Shown here: positions 6,818 to 15,575 of the stretch, piece after piece
How the letters are laid out: each line of letters starts with the position of its first letter
Position numbering within the stretch: position 1 is the stretch's first letter
DNA from: Chitinophagaceae bacterium
GTDB taxonomy: Bacteria; Bacteroidota; Bacteroidia; Chitinophagales; Chitinophagaceae
Assembly: GCA_019638615.1 (NCBI GenBank)
Contig: JAHBTL010000041.1
Span: forward strand, 1 to 64,000
Length of the DNA: 64,000 nt
Reading direction: 5' to 3'
Program-made: the position numbers and the translations under genes
Notes under the pieces: model-generated
The model's database searches: none
Told to the model about the DNA's origin: nothing
What the model saw: only the letters and a program-made list of their open reading frames with translations

Positions 6818-9328
6818 ATGGCCGGTCAGTATACCATCAGCTACATTGCGGATATTGTTAAAGGAAAACTGAGGGAAGGCGTGGTATCGGGGAGCATTGA
6901 ATATCTTGTTACCGACAGCAGGAAGCTCATACAGGCAAACGGCTCCCTTTTTTTTGCACTGGACGGCTTACGTCGCAGCGGTGAACGTTATGTTGACGAG
7001 CTGTACAACCGGGGGGTAAAAAATTTTGTTGTAAGCACGCTGTTTAATGCTTCCGCCTATCCGGATGCAAATTTTATTTGGGTGGGAAATGTACTGGAGG
7101 CATTGCAGTTGTTAACCGCCCGCCACCGCTCTCACTTTCACATACCGGTTATTGGTATTACAGGCAGCAATGGAAAAACCATAGTAAAAGAATGGCTGAA
7201 CCAACTGATTGAAAACAGGTATAATATTGTAAGAAGCCCTAAAAGTTATAATTCGCAGATCGGCGTTCCGCTAAGTGTATGGGAGATGAATGCCACACAT
7301 ACGCTTGGTATATTTGAAGCGGGTATATCGCAACCCGGAGAAATGCAGCAACTGGCTTCTGTTATTCAGCCCACCATTGGAGTGCTTACTCGTATCGGTG
7401 ATGCGCATAGCGAAAACTTCAGCAGCACGGAACAAAAAACAGAAGAGAAGCTGAAACTGTTTACATCTGTAGAATGGATGGTGGCCCATGGCGACAATAT
7501 ACTGGTAAGAACGCTTATTGAAAAGAAGGGGTTGCCCTGTATATTTTGGGGTAAGTCCGGGGGCAACCAGGTTCGTGTAACCGCCATTCAAAAGCAGGTA
7601 GCGTATACTTTGATCGAACTGGCAATGGGAGGGGGGAGTGGAAAAAAGGAAAATACCACGATACCAAAAAGCAGCTTGGTCGTTGAGCTGCCGTTTACCG
7701 ACGATGCCTCCATTGAAAATGCCATTGCATGTTGTTGTGTTTTGTGGAAGCTGGGTTACAGCAATGAAATGATAGCGGAAAGAATGTGTTTGCTGAAGCC
7801 TGTAGAAATGAGGCTGGAAATGAAAAAGGGCATCAACAACTGTTCTGTTATTAATGACAGCTATATAGCCGATATCAGTTCGTTGAGGATCGCGCTTGAT
7901 TTTTTGCAACAGCAACAGCAGCATAAAAAGCACACTGTTATACTTTCTGATTTTTTTGAAACTGGTATAGCGGAAGAAAACCTGTATATAGAAATATCCA
8001 ATGCTTTACGTCAAAAAAATATAAACAGGTTTATCGGGATAGGGGCCCGTTTGCAACAATACCAGTCATTGTTCAGGGCGGTTTGCAATGAAACCGAGTT
8101 GTATACTTCTACAGAAGCATTCCTGCAGCATTTTCACAGCAGCCGGTTTCAAAATGAAACCATTCTTGTAAAAGGTGCACGGGTGTTCGGCTTTGAGCGC
8201 ATCAGCGCATTGTTTGAGCATAAAGCGCATCAAACCGTATTGGAAGTCAATCTCAGCGCTGTAGTGCATAATCTGAGGCAATACCAGCAATTGCTGCAGC
8301 CTCATACCCGTGTGATGGCGATGGTAAAAGCGTTTTCGTATGGCAGCGGTAGTTTTGAAATAGCCAATGTGTTGCAGTTCTGTAAAATTGATTATCTGGC
8401 CGTGGCGTATACCGATGAAGGCGTTGAGCTGCGTAAAGCGGGGATCAGTTTGCCCATTATGGTCATGAACCCCGAACCCGAGAGTTTTGGATTGCTTACT
8501 GAATACCATCTCGAGCCTGAAATTTTTTCCTTGCCGATATTGTTCGCACTGAAAGATTTTTTGAAATCACAGGGCATACTACATTATCCTGTACATCTTA
8601 AAATAGATACGGGTATGCACCGGCTGGGCTTTGAAATGGCAGAGATACCGGCTCTTGCAGATATGCTTTCTGACAGCACGTTCTTCCGGGTGCAATCCGT
8701 ATTCAGTCACCTGGCCGGAAGCGAAGACCCGGAGCTGGATTATTTTACGCATCAGCAGGTGCAGGCTTATATGGAAGCGTGCAGGATATTGCAGCAGGCA
8801 TTGCCCTATCATTTTCTGAGGCATATTGCTAATTCTGCTGCCATTGTACGTTGCCCTCCATTTCATTTTGATATGGTGCGGCTGGGCATTGGCTTGTATG
8901 GTGTAAATACATCGGGCGTTGCAAGGGTCGATTTGCGGGAGGCCGCTACTTTAAAAACGACTGTGGCGCAGATTAAAAAAGTGCCGGCAGGCGACACGGT
9001 GGGCTATAGCAGGAAAGGAAAAATAGAAAAAGACAGCATCATCGCTACTATTCGCATCGGTTATGCCGATGGCTACCGCAGAGTTTTCAGCAACGGGGTG
9101 GGAAAAGTACTGGTGCGCGGGCAACTGGCGCCGGTTACCGGCAATATAGCCATGGATATGACCATGATTGATGTGACGGGTATTCCCGGGGTGCAGGAGG
9201 GCGATGAAGTGATTATCTTCGGAGAATCGCTTTCCATAACAAAGCTGGCAGAATGGGCGCAAACCATCCCTTATGAAATCATGACAGGTATATCGCAACG
9301 GGTGCAACGGGTATATTTTGAGGAGTAA
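6818..9328 (+). CDS. bifunctional MurF ligase / alanine racemase
   Basis: This fusion has 836 residues. The N-terminal part (about 1-450) is UDP-MurNAc-tripeptide:D-Ala-D-Ala ligase, with ATP loop GITGSNGKT near residue 110 and the Mur ligase motifs around SYNSQIGVP and INDSYIAD. The C-terminal part (about 470-836) is PLP-dependent alanine racemase, with the PLP lysine in AMVKAFSYG near residue 503 and the second catalytic base in IGYADGYRR near 748. It thus couples D-Ala production to cell-wall precursor assembly. Such MurF-Alr fusions are known in Bacteroidota. ATG 6818 is preferred over TTG 6809. Note FSYG in place of the commoner DAYG after the lysine. Confidence 0.93.
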   Translation: MAGQYTISYIADIVKGKLREGVVSGSIEYLVTDSRKLIQANGSLFFALDGLRRSGERYVDELYNRGVKNFVVSTLFNASAYPDANFIWVGNVLEALQLLTARHRSHFHIPVIGITGSNGKTIVKEWLNQLIENRYNIVRSPKSYNSQIGVPLSVWEMNATHTLGIFEAGISQPGEMQQLASVIQPTIGVLTRIGDAHSENFSSTEQKTEEKLKLFTSVEWMVAHGDNILVRTLIEKKGLPCIFWGKSGGNQVRVTAIQKQVAYTLIELAMGGGSGKKENTTIPKSSLVVELPFTDDASIENAIACCCVLWKLGYSNEMIAERMCLLKPVEMRLEMKKGINNCSVINDSYIADISSLRIALDFLQQQQQHKKHTVILSDFFETGIAEENLYIEISNALRQKNINRFIGIGARLQQYQSLFRAVCNETELYTSTEAFLQHFHSSRFQNETILVKGARVFGFERISALFEHKAHQTVLEVNLSAVVHNLRQYQQLLQPHTRVMAMVKAFSYGSGSFEIANVLQFCKIDYLAVAYTDEGVELRKAGISLPIMVMNPEPESFGLLTEYHLEPEIFSLPILFALKDFLKSQGILHYPVHLKIDTGMHRLGFEMAEIPALADMLSDSTFFRVQSVFSHLAGSEDPELDYFTHQQVQAYMEACRILQQALPYHFLRHIANSAAIVRCPPFHFDMVRLGIGLYGVNTSGVARVDLREAATLKTTVAQIKKVPAGDTVGYSRKGKIEKDSIIATIRIGYADGYRRVFSNGVGKVLVRGQLAPVTGNIAMDMTMIDVTGIPGVQEGDEVIIFGESLSITKLAEWAQTIPYEIMTGISQRVQRVYFEE

Positions 9329-9368
9329 CAGGCTCTGTGCAGTAGCCATGCGCATCAATTGAATCTGC

Positions 9369-9971
9369 TCAACTGTTCCTGTACTGCATGGCCCATTTCA
9401 GGAGCGCATTATTGCCATCTTCCAGACCCAGCTTGCGGCAAATGCTGTGGCGATGATTTTTGATGGTATAAGGGCTCAGGAACAGGATGGAAGCTATTTC
9501 GCGGCTCGTTTTATTCTGTGAAATCAATTGAAGGATCTTCCGCTCCGTATCACTGAGCATTTGATGAAGCGAGTTATTGTCATATAACCTGCCCAATTTG
9601 TTATTGGACTCTATAAGCGGCCATGCCAGCTTTAGGGCTGCAAAAACAGCCGCTTCATCTACCGGTTTAATAATGTAGTTTAAAGGCTGGTACAGCAAGG
9701 CTCTTTCGATAATAGCTTTGGATTGGTAGGAGGTTATAAAGATCACATCAAACACATATTGCTGCCGCAGGTTTTCTACCAGCGTAATGCCGTCTTTTTC
9801 CTCTTTCAGGTTAATATCACATAAAATAAGATGGGGTAAAAACCCGGGCATGGTATCTGCTACTTCCTGTTGGTTAAGGGCAATGGCAGTACTGCACTCA
9901 AAATTAGCAGTGAGCTGCTGCTCAATAAACCGGGCTATAATGATTTCATCTTCTATAATAAGTATACGCAT
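9369..9971 (-). CDS. LuxR-type response regulator
   Basis: The 200-residue protein has an N-terminal receiver domain (about 1-120, acidic pocket IIEDE, phosphoacceptor Asp in LILCDINLKEEKDG, and K in IIKPVDEA) and a C-terminal LuxR/FixJ helix-turn-helix (about 138-200, TSREIASILFLSPYTIKNHR). It should bind DNA on phosphorylation by the kinase encoded immediately upstream. The ATG directly abuts the kinase stop codon, so the pair is translationally coupled. The receiver resembles those paired with HisKA_2 kinases. Targets are not known; the divergent secreted-protein cassette is the nearest candidate. Confidence 0.92.
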   Translation of the reverse strand: MRILIIEDEIIIARFIEQQLTANFECSTAIALNQQEVADTMPGFLPHLILCDINLKEEKDGITLVENLRQQYVFDVIFITSYQSKAIIERALLYQPLNYIIKPVDEAAVFAALKLAWPLIESNNKLGRLYDNNSLHQMLSDTERKILQLISQNKTSREIASILFLSPYTIKNHRHSICRKLGLEDGNNALLKWAMQYRNS

Positions 9972-11867
9972 TTATGCAGCGTTAGGAAAGGTGAAAAAAT
10001 AACCGGCGCCGTTGTGCCGGCTGATGGTATAATGCCCCTTCATCTGCCGCGTAAGGTCGGCAATAAGAGTGAGTCCAAAACTATTAGGCGGCTGAATGCT
10101 GAGTCCCCTGCCGTTGTCGTGGTAATGCATTTTCCAGTGATCACTGGCATTCTGTATCTCAATCCTTATTTGCGGCAGCGGCTGCTCCGAAAAAGCGTGC
10201 TTATAAGAATTAGTGATCAGCTCGGTAATGATAAGTCCCAGGCACACACCCGCCGTTGCATCTAAAATTAAGGTGTTGTCTATGCTAAGCCTGATATCAA
10301 CCGGTTCCGATTGTGCAAACATTTTTTTTGAATGTTCAACGATGTTGGCAATAAATATTACCGGCGAAATGGTTTTGTTATCGGGATTATTACCGGGATT
10401 GAGGCTGTCGTTCACCAGCATCATGGCTTTGATGCGGGCTATATTGTCCTTCAGAATATTGCCTGCATACTCATCCTTATTGCCTGACAGTTGCAGGCTG
10501 TTGAGGCTGTATAGCAATTGCATGTTGTTTTTTACGCGGTGGTTCAGCTCATTCATCAGCAATTCAATATGTTTATTACGGCGGTTCAGCTCCTGGGTCC
10601 GTTCGGCTACGTTTTCTTCCAAAAGCTGGTTTTGCTGTTGTTGCAGCCGGGTGAGTTGTGCCAGGTACAGGGTTTTGTCCTTTTCATTTTGCCATAACTT
10701 ACCATTGATGCCGGTTAAAAAAAGCAGGCTTATCGTAACCAGCAGGCTACCGGATAGTATAATAAACAAGCTAAATGCCGCCTCTCCCACGGCAAACAGC
10801 GCCACCGTAACAAAGAGAGCAATCAACAGGTAAATAATAACGCCGTAGCCTAAAAAGCGCTCCTGCCTGTCGAGATGTTTCCAAAGCAGCAGCACACGCA
10901 GCAGGTAAGCAAGCTGTACAACAAGAAAAGAGCCATTGATGAGGCTCATTATCCTGAAGTTGCCGGTATAATAATGAATGAAAAAGGACAGCACCGACAG
11001 CACTACAATAGCATATAAAACGACTTTTCCAAGACGGTACAACCAGAGATTTTTTTCTTTCACTTTCCAGAAGTCCAGCACCAGCAAATAAAGACCGGTC
11101 ATAGCCAGGTGCAAAAAGTGGATGGTCAGCCGCCAGCCGGCATAGGGGTCTGAGGGGAAAAACCAGTCGATAAGATAACGGCTCAGCGCAAGATTGTACA
11201 GCATCAGCCCGGTTATAAAAACGGCCAGCCACAGGTAAGACCGGTAGCGGTTAATGATCCAGGTGATGAGCACATACAGCAGCAGCAGCATCGCGGCGCC
11301 CTGGAACCAGAAATCTACCAGTTCCCGTTGCTGCCTGGCTTTGGTAAAACGGTGCAGATCGTTCAGCTCAAAATTAAATACAGGCCGGTATTGCTTGGTA
11401 TGCAGGCTGCGGATCAGCACCCTGTAAGTGATACCGCCAGTCAGCCTCAGTTGAAAATGAAACCGGCTGTCGCCGGGACTTATTTGTTCTGCCGGCCTGA
11501 AAGCGCCCGCACGTTGGTGTGTGGCTGTCGCGCCCGGCGTGTCAGGCATAATATACAGATCGGCATAGCTAAGGTGTTTAAATGATATGACAGCATCGGC
11601 TGCATCAGGACTTTTGATGCGGGTAAAGAGCCAAAAGATACTGCCGGGTTTTTCGGTCTTAAAACCTGCAATGGATGTAAACAGCCCGGGGTTGGCAAAA
11701 AGGGTGTCGGGGGTATAAACGGCTCCGCCATCTTCTGCAATACCGAAATAGGGTCGCATAGCTACCGGAGATGCTGCCGGGTTAAAAATAATACTGTCGG
11801 TTGCCGCACTTAACTTACCGCAAAACAGAAATAGGTATAAACTGAGTGATGCAAACTGTTTCAACAT
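9972..11867 (-). CDS. 7TMR-DISM sensor histidine kinase
   Basis: Sensor kinase of 631 residues. A signal peptide (1-21) leads into a periplasmic 7TMR-DISM extracellular type-2 domain (about 30-165), which is a jelly-roll, carbohydrate-binding-like fold. Seven membrane segments follow (about 185-385), then a short coiled coil (QLTRLQQQQNQLLEENVAER), a HisKA_2 phosphotransfer domain with the His in ELNHRVKNNMQ near residue 440, and an HATPase_c domain to the end (DNGRGLSI). It should sense an extracellular ligand and phosphorylate the LuxR-type partner that follows with no gap. It is divergently transcribed from the secreted-protein genes at 12.2 kb. Confidence 0.9.
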   Translation of the reverse strand: MLKQFASLSLYLFLFCGKLSAATDSIIFNPAASPVAMRPYFGIAEDGGAVYTPDTLFANPGLFTSIAGFKTEKPGSIFWLFTRIKSPDAADAVISFKHLSYADLYIMPDTPGATATHQRAGAFRPAEQISPGDSRFHFQLRLTGGITYRVLIRSLHTKQYRPVFNFELNDLHRFTKARQQRELVDFWFQGAAMLLLLYVLITWIINRYRSYLWLAVFITGLMLYNLALSRYLIDWFFPSDPYAGWRLTIHFLHLAMTGLYLLVLDFWKVKEKNLWLYRLGKVVLYAIVVLSVLSFFIHYYTGNFRIMSLINGSFLVVQLAYLLRVLLLWKHLDRQERFLGYGVIIYLLIALFVTVALFAVGEAAFSLFIILSGSLLVTISLLFLTGINGKLWQNEKDKTLYLAQLTRLQQQQNQLLEENVAERTQELNRRNKHIELLMNELNHRVKNNMQLLYSLNSLQLSGNKDEYAGNILKDNIARIKAMMLVNDSLNPGNNPDNKTISPVIFIANIVEHSKKMFAQSEPVDIRLSIDNTLILDATAGVCLGLIITELITNSYKHAFSEQPLPQIRIEIQNASDHWKMHYHDNGRGLSIQPPNSFGLTLIADLTRQMKGHYTISRHNGAGYFFTFPNAA

Positions 11868-12172
11868 ATTATAATGTTGCCCTGAATGATCAAAAGCTGA
11901 TTCGTTTGATGAATGAAATGATTAAAATCTTCATCGCGCGGAATTCTAATCATCAAAGATCACATTCGTCCATTAAAAACATGCACATTTATGAATGAAA
12001 AATAAAGAGAAAATATAAGCCGGAAATGTGGTGCATGAATAATTATTATTAATGTGCTGCAGCAGGCTACAGGTATACACTTAGTGATGTATTCAAATTA
12101 GAACCCCGGGGTCTATTTTTCGCCGTAATGTCTGTGAATATCTTTGTTTTATCTCTAATTATTCCATGATAT
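11868..12172. other. divergent intergenic region, 305 bp
   Basis: It separates the 7TMR-DISM kinase from the secreted-protein cassette. It is AT-rich with a CCCCGGGG palindrome near 12104-12111. No gene is visible. The only clear signal is the promoter element at 12139-12146. Confidence 0.6.
12139..12146 (+). promoter_or_regulatory. -7 element TATCTTTG of the secreted-protein cassette
   Basis: TATCTTTG matches TAnnTTTG exactly and lies 26 nt before the ATG at 12173. A T-run around 12115 sits at -33 spacing. It should drive the three genes to 15137. Confidence 0.5.
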
Positions 12173-12934
12173 ATGAAAAATCTTATACTGGTTGCCCTGC
12201 TGGCAACCACATATACTGCTTCTGCCCAAAACATAGGAATTAATACCAATGTCCCCGGCTCTACTTTGCACGTTGTTGGACAACCCGCCATCACTACCGT
12301 GGCTGATGGCGTAATACTGCCTTCCCTGACCGGCGACCAGCTAAAGGCCAAAGATGCAGTATACACCACCACACAAACCGGGGTGATGGTGTATGTAACG
12401 GCGGCGGCATCTCCCACAACCACTAAAACAGCCAACGTAACGGCCGCCGGATTTTATTATTTTGACGGCGCTGCCTGGCAGAGAACAGGCAGATCAGTCC
12501 AGGCAGGGCAGCTTTTGAATACTGTTTTCGTGGACGACCCTGCTATGCTTTTGCCAGCCAACTTTAGTTCAGAAACCTTTACAGATCTGATCAGCTACAG
12601 CTATACACCCGTACACAACAATTCAAAAATAATGGTACAGTACCATAATAGCAGCTATACTATAAGCGGAGGTATGGGACCTACTACTGATGAATTTCAA
12701 ACGCAACTGTTAATGCCAACATCCAGAACCATCAATACGCAACTCTGCTCACCCGCAAATACTGCCAACTCATCATTCAGAACAGGCAGTCTTTTTCCTA
12801 TAGCAGGGGTGGCAGATAATGCCGGTACAACACCCATCGCTATAAAAGTGCAGGTCAGAAGATCATCGGGCGATGATTACATCAACTTTAATGGAACGAA
12901 CGGCACATTAATCATCCAGGAAATAGCCAGGTAA
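12173..12934 (+). CDS. secreted fibre-like protein, paralogue 1
   Basis: This is a 253-residue exported protein of unknown function with a signal peptide ending TASAQ. It starts with IGINTNVPGSTLHVVGQP, the motif that opens many Bacteroidota surface proteins of adhesin or phage-tail-like type. A segment of VILPSLTGDQLKAKD and GVMVYVT follows, then GFYYFDGAAWQ. The C-terminal half contains YTPVHNNSKIMVQYH and ends in DDYINFNGTNGTLIIQEIAR. This pattern (YTP..NSKI...IQEI) resembles beta-sandwich receptor-binding domains of tail fibres. It overlaps the next open frame and shares its N-terminal 110-residue plan. No T9SS tail or lipobox is seen. Surface attachment is unproven. Confidence 0.75.
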   Translation: MKNLILVALLATTYTASAQNIGINTNVPGSTLHVVGQPAITTVADGVILPSLTGDQLKAKDAVYTTTQTGVMVYVTAAASPTTTKTANVTAAGFYYFDGAAWQRTGRSVQAGQLLNTVFVDDPAMLLPANFSSETFTDLISYSYTPVHNNSKIMVQYHNSSYTISGGMGPTTDEFQTQLLMPTSRTINTQLCSPANTANSSFRTGSLFPIAGVADNAGTTPIAIKVQVRRSSGDDYINFNGTNGTLIIQEIAR

Positions 12935-12960
12935 TGAATCCAACTATAGTCTTAATCAGC

Positions 12961-13680
12961 ATGAAAAAAACAGTTACACTTTTATTGGCAGCAGCGGCAT
13001 TTACCGCATCGGCACAAAATGTAGGCGTTAATACGGCAGCCCCCAAAGCAACTTTAGATGTAGCAGGCTCCCCTGCTGATGCAGCGCAACCCGATGGTTT
13101 TATAGCGCCGCGCCTTACCCGGGCGCAACTGATTGCCAAAACCGGCTATGGTGCAGACCAGAACGGGGCAATAGTTTACGTAACCGACCTGAGCGGAATC
13201 GTCAATACCGCCACGGCAGCAGTAACACAACCGGGGCATTATGTTTTCAACGGAACGGTGTGGAACGCCTTTGCCATAAAAAAATCAATATCAGCTTATG
13301 TAAATGCCGGCGTGGCGGTTACCCTGGGCAATCTCAACGTAAGAATGTCTGCTTCCGGCAACAGGTCGCTGGAAATATCCTTTACCAATGCCGTAGCGGC
13401 AGTAAACGGCGTAAGCTTGAATAAATTCAGGACTGCGGCTCCTCCATCAGGCGGCGATTATATTGACAGGAGCGGACATAATAGAAACAGCACTGCAGAT
13501 GGTACAAATCATTGGACAGCCGGTACCTGGAGAAGATGGCAGGCGGGCGCCGATTTTCCTATACATGGGGCTTCGCAGGAGATACTGATAAACGATGATA
13601 CCAATAAAATAACCTACCGGGTTACCATGATTGTGGGTAACGCCTACAACAACAATTTTATCAGCATTGAGCAATTGTAA
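12961..13680 (+). CDS. secreted fibre-like protein, paralogue 2
   Basis: The protein has 239 residues from the ATG at 12961, chosen because MKKTVTLLLAAAAFTASAQ is a standard signal peptide. An in-frame ATG at 12934 would put nine residues in front of it. The N-terminal part (VGVNTAAPKATLDVAGSP, GFIAPRLTRAQLIAKTGYG, GAIVYVT, GHYVFNGTVWN) parallels the upstream gene segment by segment. The C-terminal half differs, with no YTP motif, and ends in GNAYNNNFISIEQL. This looks like a shared anchor/stem region with swapped tip domains. It lies in one transcription unit with its neighbours. Function unknown. Confidence 0.72.
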   Translation: MKKTVTLLLAAAAFTASAQNVGVNTAAPKATLDVAGSPADAAQPDGFIAPRLTRAQLIAKTGYGADQNGAIVYVTDLSGIVNTATAAVTQPGHYVFNGTVWNAFAIKKSISAYVNAGVAVTLGNLNVRMSASGNRSLEISFTNAVAAVNGVSLNKFRTAAPPSGGDYIDRSGHNRNSTADGTNHWTAGTWRRWQAGADFPIHGASQEILINDDTNKITYRVTMIVGNAYNNNFISIEQL

Positions 13681-13721
13681 ATACAGGAAGAAAAGTTGCT
13701 CATAAAAATACAATATCATCA

Positions 13722-15137
13722 ATGAAGAAACTACCTACACTTACAGCACTATTAGTATTATCAGGCAGTGCAATATACCAGGATGTCAGGGCGCAGGTAT
13801 TATACAATGACGCTGCACTTTTTATAAATAACGGCGCCAGCTTGTATGTTGGAGGTGGTTTTACCAATACTGCTACGGCCAACTTTAGTAATAATGGAAC
13901 AGCTACCATTACCGGCAACGTCACTAATGACCAGGTAATAAGCTCCTATACCGGCAAAATTATTTTCAATGCCGGTACCACACAAACGCTCAGCGGTGCA
14001 GCAGCAATTTTTACTAAAGATTTCGAAATCAACAACGCTGCGGGAGCCACGCTTAATGCAAAACTGGTGGTTGATGGAGTTGCTACTTTTACGAATGGAA
14101 TATTAATCAGCTCTGCTGCATTAACTCCGCTTTGGTTTACCGCTAATGGAAGCTACAGCGGCGCTTCCGATGCCAGCCATGTAAACGGCTATGTGGTCAA
14201 AGAAGGTACAGGCAGCTTTACCTATCCCGTAGGCGATGGTACCAGGTACCAACAGGTAAGGGTAAGCGCCACTGCAAACGCAACCGGTATACAGGTAAAA
14301 TATAATCCCGCCGATGCCGGTGCTGCTCCCTTTGGCACTACCGGGGCATCCGCCACGCCGTTGCTATATTATAACACCAAAGAATACTGGGACATCCATC
14401 CGCTAAGCGCTGCCACCGGCACGGTAACCATTTATTGGGATGACTACAACAATGTGGGTATTGCCAATACGGCTCACTTGTCGGTAGCCCACAAAAGCGG
14501 CGCCTTCTGGCTGAATGAAGGCGCCGCAGGCCTTAGCGGTACGATAACCGCAGGTAGTGTTACCAGCGCTTCGCTCAGCACCTGGAGTCCCTTTGCACTG
14601 GGCAGCGTCAACAGCTTATCAACACTGCCTGTTCGCTGGCTGGGTATAAGTGGCAGTCTCACTGCTTATAAGCAAGCTTTGATAAGCTGGCAGGTAAGCG
14701 AGCTCAATGTGACGTCCTACCAGGTTGAAAAAAGCAAGGATGCCCGGCAGTTTGTAACCATCGGACGGTTGAGCAGCAAAGGCGATGGCAACAACAGCTA
14801 CAGCTTTACAGAAGCGGACCCGCTTACTGTCAATGCTTACTATCGCATCAAACAAACCGATGTGGATGGACGTTATGCTTATTCACCGGTCATCAGGCTG
14901 CAGCCAACAGATGCGATAACCGACGTGATGGTAGTATACCCGCTGCCTTTTACAACCGGCTTTACCGTGACCAGCAACAAAGCGCAGAAAGCCAGTCTTA
15001 TCAATGCACGGGGGCAGGTATTGCGGAAGATACAGCTTGGCGCGGGCGCCAGTTACATCCATGCAGCGGGACTGGGCAGCGGCGTTTATTATCTTACCAC
15101 GGAAAACGGCAGCATACGTAAGCTAGTAAAGCAATAG
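13722..15137 (+). CDS. T9SS-sorted secreted protein
   Basis: This 471-residue exported protein has a signal peptide (to about residue 24, VRAQV). Residues 30-290 are a Gly/Asn/Thr-rich beta-structured region with motifs such as FINNGASLYVGGGF and GTFTYPVGDGTRY. Residues 305-395 form a fibronectin-III-like module (LISWQVSELNVTSYQVEKS ... YYRIKQTDVDGRYAYS). A C-terminal type IX secretion type A sorting domain (about 400-471) ends SIRKLVKQ. T9SS substrates cross the outer membrane and are displayed or released. It closes the cassette, 41 nt after paralogue 2, and may be the partner or anchor for the two small proteins. Confidence 0.82.
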   Translation: MKKLPTLTALLVLSGSAIYQDVRAQVLYNDAALFINNGASLYVGGGFTNTATANFSNNGTATITGNVTNDQVISSYTGKIIFNAGTTQTLSGAAAIFTKDFEINNAAGATLNAKLVVDGVATFTNGILISSAALTPLWFTANGSYSGASDASHVNGYVVKEGTGSFTYPVGDGTRYQQVRVSATANATGIQVKYNPADAGAAPFGTTGASATPLLYYNTKEYWDIHPLSAATGTVTIYWDDYNNVGIANTAHLSVAHKSGAFWLNEGAAGLSGTITAGSVTSASLSTWSPFALGSVNSLSTLPVRWLGISGSLTAYKQALISWQVSELNVTSYQVEKSKDARQFVTIGRLSSKGDGNNSYSFTEADPLTVNAYYRIKQTDVDGRYAYSPVIRLQPTDAITDVMVVYPLPFTTGFTVTSNKAQKASLINARGQVLRKIQLGAGASYIHAAGLGSGVYYLTTENGSIRKLVKQ

Positions 15138-15575
15138 ACCGGAGAAGCAAGAAGATCAGAGCGTTCGAAGAAACCATTATACAAGCGTTGAGCCATTGTA
15201 CCAATGCTGATCACCCTGCCATCGCCTGCCATGCAGAAGTATGAGGCATCCGTCTTTGCTCCCGTCACCGCTTTCATAATCGCAGCCCGTTGCTATGGAT
15301 TCCTCTTCCCCCCGAACATTCAGGGGGTTGGGATCGGAACGACAGACAGAAGGAAGGTTTAGGGGCTATAGAATAAATGCTGAACAATTCTATCAAAGCT
15401 GACTACCACATCATCGTTTGTCATGCCGATCCCGAACATTCGGGAAAGGCATCCGCCTTCGCGCCAGTTTAGCTGTTTTTCAAAAAAACGGTTTAAATGC
15501 AATTAGCTACGCTTCGCTTAATTATAGTTGCACAGCTAAGCGTTTTTTATAGTTTTACAGACTTTTTAATCTGAT
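15138..15575. other. 438-bp intergenic stretch with palindromes
   Basis: No convincing gene. It contains two related palindromes with the core CCCGAACATTC, at 15308-15327 (C-rich/G-rich arms) and at 15423-15452. A long-range inverted pair AAAAAACG/CGTTTTTT frames 15480-15550 just before the kinase gene. A minus-strand open frame at 15089-15277 has plausible composition but no recognisable domain. Confidence 0.5.
15423..15452. repeat. 30-bp REP-like hairpin
   Basis: ATGCC (15423-15427) pairs with GGCAT (15448-15452), and TCCCGAA (15430-15436) pairs with TTCGGGA (15439-15445), around a CA loop. There is no T-run. A related, less perfect palindrome lies at 15308-15327, suggesting a dispersed element. 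Confidence 0.5.

Noticed and set aside
15089-15277. 62-codon minus-strand frame in the 15.1-15.6 kb gap
   Set aside because: Composition is protein-like (AKTDASYFCMAGDG), but it overlaps the end of the T9SS gene and no family or start signal supports it. Kept only as a note for a similarity search.
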